Assembly: GCA_037179385.1 (NCBI GenBank)
Contig: CM074188.1
Coordinates: 26,987,318-27,051,317 of the forward strand
From: Holothuria scabra
Taxonomy: Eukaryota; Echinodermata; Holothuroidea; Aspidochirotida; Holothuriidae
Reading direction: 5' to 3'
Length of the DNA: 64,000 nucleotides
Positions within the stretch are counted from its first letter, which is position 1, and each line of letters begins with the position of its first letter. Of this stretch, positions 11,301-20,300 are shown piece after piece. Position numbers and translations under genes: made by a program. The notes below the pieces were generated by a model, which saw only the letters and a list, made by a program, of their open reading frames with translations, searched no databases and had not been told where the DNA came from.

Positions 11301-14300
11301 TCCAATCAGCTATCAGAATCAGGGATTTTTCTTTCACGTCCGGAGAGGCGGATATAAGCTGTGAATTAACCGTGCTCTGGCATAGAACCAGAAAAAAATC
11401 TCATCCCGGACACAACAGCTCTATCAACGAACTCCACAGACTCTGAAGGAGAGAAAATAACTTGTGGAATAAATCCCCCGACAAAATGAAATATTTCTTC
11501 TAAAAGAAGATAAAAACAGCTCTAAAAGTCTTGGACAATCTCGGGCAAATAAAAGCCCCTACGATCGCTACTAGGGAATGACAGACCATGGCAAAAAAGC
11601 CTCAAAAACTTTGTCTCTGTCATCCCAACCTTTGGCAAAATAAAAAGCTCAAAAAACATTAATTGATCGTTTAAAGCTACAAAAAGCAGCAGTGACTTCA
11701 CATACATTTTAAGGGAATATCCGGCTACACGTAGCCTTTCAAAGCCCTAGCTCTTCGGAATGAAGCAAAAGCACCCCATAAATACGTTTTAACCTTTCCG
11801 ACAAACCTCTGTCACAAGTTGCATTGGGAAAAAGGTTGAAAAGTTCATAAAAACGCCACAGAAGCCTGAACGTAGCAATCTATTCATCTGTCAATGAAAG
11901 ACCTGATATGCGAATTGAGACTGCTACACTTGTCAAAACAAAGACTAAAAAGCAAGAGCTTTCTCTGTGTTCCTTTTAGGAGCGGCACCTGAACTTTCGA
12001 GTAAAGTGGTTAATAATGAATAAAATTCATTTTTCTCTGTAATAAACAAAGCCGGGATCTCTGAAATTGAGGTAACCTACCCAGATTATAAAATCTACTA
12101 AAAGGCGAAATTTTCGATCAAGCGGCCTCCGTGACACTAAAGTCAATACCGTGTGCTCACTGAAACTTTTCATTATACCTCGATCAATACTCCGAGTCTG
12201 CATACCCACATGCCATATTCAAAGGCTTCATGAAAAGGGATTTGTGTAAATACGCTAAACTATATGCAGCACCGAAATTGATTTCCTGGAAAAAGGGAAC
12301 TCCCTTACAGAGAAACTTTTCACCAGAAAATATATCGGTCTGAAGAGATCGCCTCTGCAGCCACTAACGGCATTGCCTCTTAACAAAGGGCGCACCTCTT
12401 CATTTTGAAAAAAAAAAAAATTAAAACACTACCACGACTCGTCTTCAAAACAACCTTCATCCAAATATGGCACCTAAAAGCGAGCTTAAATAAGCACTGA
12501 GTTCTAACCGCATGGTGACCAGCAACTACACCGTCTGTCTCCCGATTATCCAACTGTCAATGAAATGGCACCAAATCTGAAAGATTTGCTATCTTTATAA
12601 AGGGTCCCCCAGACCCGGAGTCGGGAGAAACAGAGGAAAGGTACAACGATATTTTGTTATATGCGCTCTTAGCTGCATTACTATTACTCTCATGACAAAT
12701 CCCGCCATTGTGAAAAGGCCACTACTGATGACGTTCTGCCGTATAGAGCCAAGAACAGAAACCGGTCTAGTTGGTTTATAAAAAGCCGCTAAAATGTCAA
12801 TTTGAGAACGACTCATATTCCTCCAAAAGAGTGGAATTTAAAGCTTTTGCTTAAATCATGCATATATTGACATGATGGGTGCTATTCCCGAAAAATAAAG
12901 CATTTCACCGACTTGGTAACGTCAGATAGTGAACCGCCTACCCCCCACTTCACAATGACATTGACCTTGATAAATTTCGCCAAGATATTCTTAATTCAAA
13001 ATTATACACTGCTCCTTGCTCTGAGGTGAACTTACTGGTCCGACAATATGAAGCTGTCTTGAGTGAGCTTATTAATATTCATGCTCCTCTCACTTGTCGT
13101 AAAGTTACTGCCCATCCTCATGCACCTTGGTATAATGACAATCTTAGGAAAGAAAAACAGAAACTTCGCCGTGCTGAACGCCTGTGGTTGAAAAGTAAAC
13201 TTGAAGTCCACAAACAGATCTTTCGTGACCAAGCATACTTATATAAGAACATGATTCTTGATTCTAAGCGTAACCATTATCAACATTACTTTGAAGAGTG
13301 TAACTCTCGTCAACTTTTTCAAAAGGTCAGCAGTCTAAGTGCTCCTGATTCTAAACATGTTCTTCCTCATGGTTTTAGTTCTCAGCCATCCCTTGCCAAT
13401 AATTTTAGTAACTTCTTTGCCAATAAAGTGAAATGTATTAAGGAGGATCTTCATAATATGCCAGCTAACAATGATCCACATATTCCTTGTGAGCCTTGTA
13501 CTAGTTCTTTTAGAGGATTTTCTCTGATTAGTGTGAAAAAAGTCTCTAGTATTATTCAGAACTCTCCAACAACTTCTTGTTCTATGGATCCTATACCTAC
13601 TTGGCTTCTCAAGAAATGCATCAAACAACTGGCTCCTATCATAACAAAGATTATTAATGGTTCACTACAGACTGGTGTTTTTCCAGAGTCGCTAAAAGTT
13701 GCGCACATTACTCCTCTTATTAAAAATGCAAAGCTTGACTGTGAGAATCTCAAAAACTATCGTCCAGTAGCTAATCTCAAATTTCTTGCTAAGTCAATTG
13801 AACGTGCTGCTGTATTACAGATCCAAGATTACCTCTCGCATAATAACCTTCACAGCAAGTATCAGTCTGCTTACAGAAGCCACCATTCTACAGAATCTGC
13901 CCTTCTAAGGGTTTACAATGACTTGCTGCTTTCAGCTGATAAAGGAAAGGAATCTGTTCTTGTATTATTGGACTATTCTGCTGCTTTTGATACCATTGAT
14001 CATACTATCCTTTTACAACGCCTTTCTAATAGATTTGGATTTTGTGAAACTGCACTCTGCTGGTTTACATCATACTTTACCAACCGATTGCAACATATTA
14101 ATATCAATGGTCACTTATCTGAGGCTCATGTACCTGAAGAGGGAGTCCCTCAAGGATCTGTTATTGGTCCTCTTGCTTTCACTTTGTACACATCTCCTAT
14201 TGAAAACATAATAGAATCATATGGTCTGTCCAAAATGATTTATGCAGATGACACTCAAGTGTATGCTATAGTTGATAATAGAAACTGCCATTCAGTATTA

Positions 14301-17300
14301 CCGCAACTGGAAACGTGTGTTAAGGACATCCTTTCGTGGTCAACCACCAACAGTTTAAAACTCAATCCTGAGAAAACTGAAGTACTACACCTTGTTTCTC
14401 GCTTCCGTGATACTATACCACTCACCAGTATTTCCATTGGAGACTCTTTAATCACGCCTGCCCAGAGTGCAAAAAATCTGGGTGTTATTTTCCAGAATGA
14501 TCTTAGCTTATCTCAGCATATTAATAATGTGTGTCGCTCTGCCTCCTTTGCTTTGCACAAAATTGGTCAATTACGACATTATTTGGATGCCCAAACTACT
14601 GAAAAGCTTATTCATGCATTCGTTACCTGTCGTCTGGATTATGGAAATAGTCTTTTCTATGGTTTACCTAAACACCAAATTTCAAAACTCCAGCGAATTC
14701 AGAACTCAGCAGCTCGACTTGTTGCATTAACAAAATCATGTGACCACATCACCCCTGTTCTTCGTAATCTTCACTGGCTTCCTGTGCAGCATCGTATCAA
14801 CTACAAAATCCTTCTTCTTACATACAAATGCATCCATGGTTTTGCTCCATTATATCTAAAGGATCTTATATCTAATTACAAGCCTTTACGTGAACTACGT
14901 TCCAGCTCTCAATCTCTTTTAAATGTGCCGTCATCTGTTACCCATTCTTATGGTGATCGTGCTTTTTCAACAGTATCTGCAAAACTGTGGAATGACCTTC
15001 CATCTTTTGTCAAGAACTCTTCCACTGTTGGACAATTTAAAACTAACTTGAAAACTCATTTGTTTACTTTGTCTTATTGACCGCATGTTGTATAGTTTTA
15101 GCGCTTTGAGACTTCTTGTGTAAGGCGCTATATAAGAACTGTTATATTATTATTATTATTATTATTATTACATGATGTTATTCTCGTGGTATATAGGCAT
15201 ATGGACTACTTCAAATCCTTTAAAACATTTTGGAGAAGGGGAATAGAACTTCCCCCATATCTTGTCCCTAGCGCCACTACTGGTTTGTGCTTTGCAGTGA
15301 AAGAAATTACAAACATAGATACCAAACTAAAAATGGCGCGGTGACTCCTCAATGAGGCCGAATCGAGGGGTGGAAGTGCTGATCAGTAATCAGCTGTATT
15401 GAAAGCTAACAGTTTCATTGATATCTTCCTGTAGTATAAATATTTGTAATTTTAAAACATTGCAATTCTTGCAAACACCGTTCTTCAATAAATTCCACCT
15501 ACATGAAATAGTTTTAGGCTTCTTCGAGGCTTTCTACTTAAGAACATTTGAACATTAACGCACAACGACTGGTTTGAAGTTCATTGACTTACTGATTGGT
15601 CAGTTTCTATGGTATCTTCACAAGCGCACATCTATGTTTGTGTTTACATTCCTACGCGTTTACAACACAAAATCAACTACTGCATGTGTTCTTTTTCCAA
15701 GCACGCGGAAGTACGTGTCCATTATTCCGGACCTCACACGGAGAAATGCATTGTGTGCGTACAGAATTTGCTTTAAAAATGCAGGCACGCGGACATCTTG
15801 TCACAATGGAATTTTCTGTTATGCATGCGTCATTGCGCACGCAGATAACCGAATAGAACTGTGCACATGTCAAATGAACACTTCCGCCCCTCCGATTGAG
15901 CCATTATGAGGAGTCAGCGCGTCTTACAGTTAAGGGATAGGAGTTTGGTATCTACATTTATAATATCTTTGTTTGTAGTATGGAAGAGCGCCGTCATTCA
16001 GAAAGTCAGTCAGTATAGAGTTATAATTTATTAACGCTGAATTCCAGTAGATTTCTCAATGGAATTTAATGGGACATTTGTGGGATGTTCCAATTTCCAT
16101 GTTGAATCAATGGGACGGTGGATTTTCCCATTGACTCAATGGGATTTTAGTTGTTACTGTCCAAATTCCAGTATCTTAAATCCCATGGGATTTTATGGGA
16201 ATTTAATAGGATTTTGATGGGAATATGGGGTTCCATAAGGTCCCTGTAAGCTTCAAGGGGATTCATAAGGATTTTCTTCTGAATACGTTTGCTAGTCATG
16301 TACCTCTCTTCTGTCTTAACCAAACAGATGTGATGCTGGATATACAGGCAGCCAATGTGAAGATGAATTGGTGCCCTCCAGCCCGCGGCCGACTATAGCT
16401 ACTGCAATGACAACAGACACTGCTGTTGTTAGCCCATATATTGGTGAGTTTCACTGTCATGGACATGTTTAAATCACTTTTGGTTCTGCAGTTGGACTGG
16501 CCTCTTCTACATACCCTCCCCTCACCTTTAATTCCCTCTTCATTGGTTATGTTTATGGCATATGTGTCCGCCAGAGGTAATGTTAATGATATCTTAGAAC
16601 ACAGGTGTAACAGGACATGGTTGAAGAAGTTAAAAATTGTTTGAGGCCAACTGAACCATTTAGCCATGTCATCTGATGAGCTATGCATTTGTAATTAAGA
16701 GCACAAAAACAATATCATGCATATTGAAAAGCTTAGGTAGACTGTAGTTATTACATCAATTTGTGGCCTATCCCTTCCAGTAGGTCAGTAAAGGAGGCAC
16801 ATTTTTTGCCCTGAGAATGTTCGACCAATTGGAAAATTTAGCACTTTGGTTTGAGTCACAAGGTTAAATGTACCTGTATGCTGCTGACACATTGCAGATA
16901 TAACTGCCTGCAGAGCTAACATTCATCCCCCATTTTTTTTTTTTGCCCATTTTGAATTGGAATACATGAACAGGGCTTGTGTCAACTTGTTCTACACTGA
17001 GGCCAGTCAGATGAACACTAGCCTCATCAGCCATGCCTAAATTTATTCATCCTAAAAATTAAGCCTGGTTATTGACAAGAATAGGTTGTTTTTCGAGACC
17101 TTACCAAGTTGTTCACCTTACGAAGGTTATTTACTCAAAATTAATCGATTAGTTCTCATTCATTCGTTTCTTTGCAAGATGTGACAGAGATACTCCTGAT
17201 AATCATGGCAACACTTTCTCTCGTACTACTGCTGGTGACCATTTCCACTTGCATAGCATATTGTTTGCGTGGAATAGAAGAGGGCCATGTACATCATCTT

Positions 17301-20300
17301 GGAAGTATCAATCCATTCAGAAAAGGTAGTTACAATTTTTCAGGAGATGCTGCACGTACTGACACGGAACCAGAATTTATCGGTCGAGAGGAAAGACGAT
17401 TTTCAGAAATGCCACCCACTGGATTGAAGGAACCAACTGCCACTCAGTCAGATGTGAGCAGCTTAGGTAGTCTTGACATGGAGCGCATGGAACGTATAGC
17501 TACAGTAATGGGCAGGATGAGAGAGGTATATATTATTGTTCAAAGGTCTCAATCAGTGGCTTAATACCTGAAAGTCGGATGATTACAGAACTGATTTCAG
17601 AATTGTTTAAGAATTGTTATTGTAGGAAGTTCAACATGCTTCAGGATGAATTTCGTCAAGAATTGTATGTCAGACGCTTAGCAAGGATTGTGTCATGGGG
17701 AGGGTTTTGGTGTCATGGGGGTTGGGGGCACAAAATGAGGGAAAAGTCTAAGGATAGAGAGAAAAAGCCACTATTTTAGGTGTTTTTCGCATTGCAGGGT
17801 TGGGTCAGGGGGATTCAAAGGCCCCAAACCACCCCCGTGGCTACGCCTCTGTTGTATGTCCTGTGGTTGCAATCCTGCTGCGTATATCCACTTTGCGTCT
17901 GCTGTTTAAAATAATTTTAAAGGCATTTGCTTCAAGATTGCTAAGGGAAATCAGCCAACTTTTGTATTCAAATGTCATTTTTGCATTTCAAGAACCCCTG
18001 AATATGCTTACCATTAGGATCTCTTAAAAAAATCAGAACACTGACCAGACCTCACAAGGGGCCTCAGGCTGAGTGAAATAAAATCTTACCCCATCAACAT
18101 TTCACTCACTTAACCCCTCTGATCTGTTAGTTACTTTTTTTCATAACGGTTACCTAACAGATTAAAGTGTACCTCAAGTCAAAAAGGTTAAAAATGTATG
18201 TTATTAAACAGCATGAGAAATGAATTCTAACAGTCCAACTCCCATCATCATAGGACGTGTTTGAGCCGAGATATGAAATCCTAAAATTTCTTCACTTGAA
18301 AACAAATTGGTCCATTGTGCAATACTTTGTAACTTCCTTGTTGTACAACTCACATCACCTGCTTTGTTTTCCCCTTAAAATTAAAAATGTTTTTTTTAAT
18401 ATAAGATGGAACACTTCCTGTTGGCTTGCATATAGCATGTTACATAGAGAGGGTTTTAATTACACTACCTTCTAAGGCAGGCATCCTTAATTAAATATTC
18501 TGAAGCACCACATTGTTAAATGTTACTGATATAATGCGCCACTGATTGCTGCCCTGGGGGAGGGGTATAAGGGGAGGGGATGTCTCCCCCCCACCTTTGA
18601 AAATTTTTGTGTTTCAGAAAGGGCAACATGCAAAATGGTGCAAAGTTTGTTCAATTTCCCGGCAAAAATTTTTAACAAACTTAACAATTTTTCTCGAATC
18701 AACATAGCGCTGACTCTAAAAAATGTAAACAGTGACGGTGATTTTACTTTCTTATGAGAACAAATAAGGCGTGATTATATATCATCGTTTGTATGTGAAG
18801 CCAGTTTGTGGGAAGTTCTAGATTAATTTACATTTCCTATTTTTTGAGCCAGAACAATTCTTGTCAGAAAAGTTACGAAAAGTTAAATTTTTCAATATCC
18901 TCCCAGTAATTATTTGCGCCACTCCAAACCACATCCCATGTCACAGGTCCCTTGTGGCGCGAGCGCCGCTATTTGAGGCAGCCTGTTCTAAGAGTAAAGT
19001 GCTTTCACACCTTTGTACAAGGTGCAGTTACTTTCAGAAAAACAAAGAAGTACAAAGATTGTAATTTGAGCAGTGCAACAATGACATCACAAATTATTGC
19101 GCAATGGACCGTTTTAATTTGAGTCAATAAATTACTTCAACATTTTATACCTCGGCTCAAGAATGACCATGACCTATGAAGACAGTATTTGAACTGTTAG
19201 AATTTATTTTCATGCTGTTTGAAAGGTATTTTTGAATTTTTGGACATGGGGTTCACTTGAACTCCCCAGACTGCCTGGTTTGGGGATTTACGAGTCCCAA
19301 TACTTAGGCCTATCTCCCAGTCACACAATGTAAATATAAGGTACGCATGGGCAGGGTAGACGTTGCAGATTCCCAGTGCACAGTCAAAAAATTTTTTATG
19401 GTCTTCTCAGGAAATGCAAGACCGACCTCACTTTGATTAGGTAAGAGATACATTTCAAATAGTTCCAAAAAGAGAATCTGAATATTTTCTCAGAGCAGTT
19501 GGTTATATATGCAAACATGACTGTTACAACCAAAACGAAAGGCAAGGAAATTATTCTCCATGATTTAAACAAGTCAAAAAAGGGTATTATCACCATGATT
19601 GAAAAAGAACCATTCAGTGAAGAGTCAATACGAGATAAACACTTTGCTACTGAAGAGGGTAATCCATTATACTGAGCTAAGTACTGTATTCTGTATACAC
19701 GTTACCTATGAACGGCTCTGAGGATACAAAGTTACTTGTTAGAGTTGGCGATGTTTGAAAATTATCTTTGTGAATATTTTAAAGAAAAGTGTTCACTTTT
19801 TTTCTCATTCATGTCTTCTCCCTTGTCAATTTTTTTTTATCACCATCGTCCATGCCATGGTCTGTTTTCAGAGTCGCATATGAGAGGCTTTTTGACAGAG
19901 AGTACATCCCAATTGTGTTTGTTTTTGCTTGGACGCCGCCATATTTGTGTTCAATATAACCCAAGATGGTGTAAAAATTCCTTTTCAAGCCTAGTTTTTC
20001 CGCTAATACAATTACAAATAGTAGGCAAAACCCTATGTACAGGCCAATAGCAATGGTAAATCAGGGTTTCGAACTAAAACCATGAGTTCAATACACACAC
20101 TCAAACTGGAGGAAATTCCTTTTCATTCATTAATTTATTTGTTCATTTATATTGTGGAAAAAATACAAACTGAAGAAACATTGATAGGGTTACCATCCAT
20201 CCAACTCGTGACTGTCACGTTTTTTAAAGGGAAAGTGAGTGTCCCGGCCGGTAGGGCCATTCAGTATGGTAATACTAACCTGAATGATACTGTGCCTTGG

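Larger units (their letters stand above)
12954..15170 (+). mobile_element. 5'-truncated non-LTR retrotransposon (CR1/L2/Rex1-like)
   Basis: Contains the RT frame described next, a short 3' UTR with 'gcgctttgagacttcttgtg' followed by 'aaggcgctatataagaac', and a tail of ATT repeats (15147-15170). That kind of 3' end is typical, in my memory, of the CR1/L2/Rex1 group of the Jockey superfamily. The endonuclease domain expected before the RT is absent and the coding frame runs into the repeat boundary without a start codon, so the copy is 5'-truncated. No target-site duplication is visible. It sits in the sense orientation in the EGF-splitting intron. Confidence 0.85.

Noticed and set aside
10678..12953. 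LTR retrotransposon with 0.4-kb LTRs
   Set aside because: No gag or pol inside, no clear primer site or polypurine tract, and the shared words extend upstream of both copies; kept only as direct repeats.
13335..14730. Other-frame and antisense frames across the LINE
   Set aside because: Overlap the RT frame that carries the YADD motif; no independent evidence.
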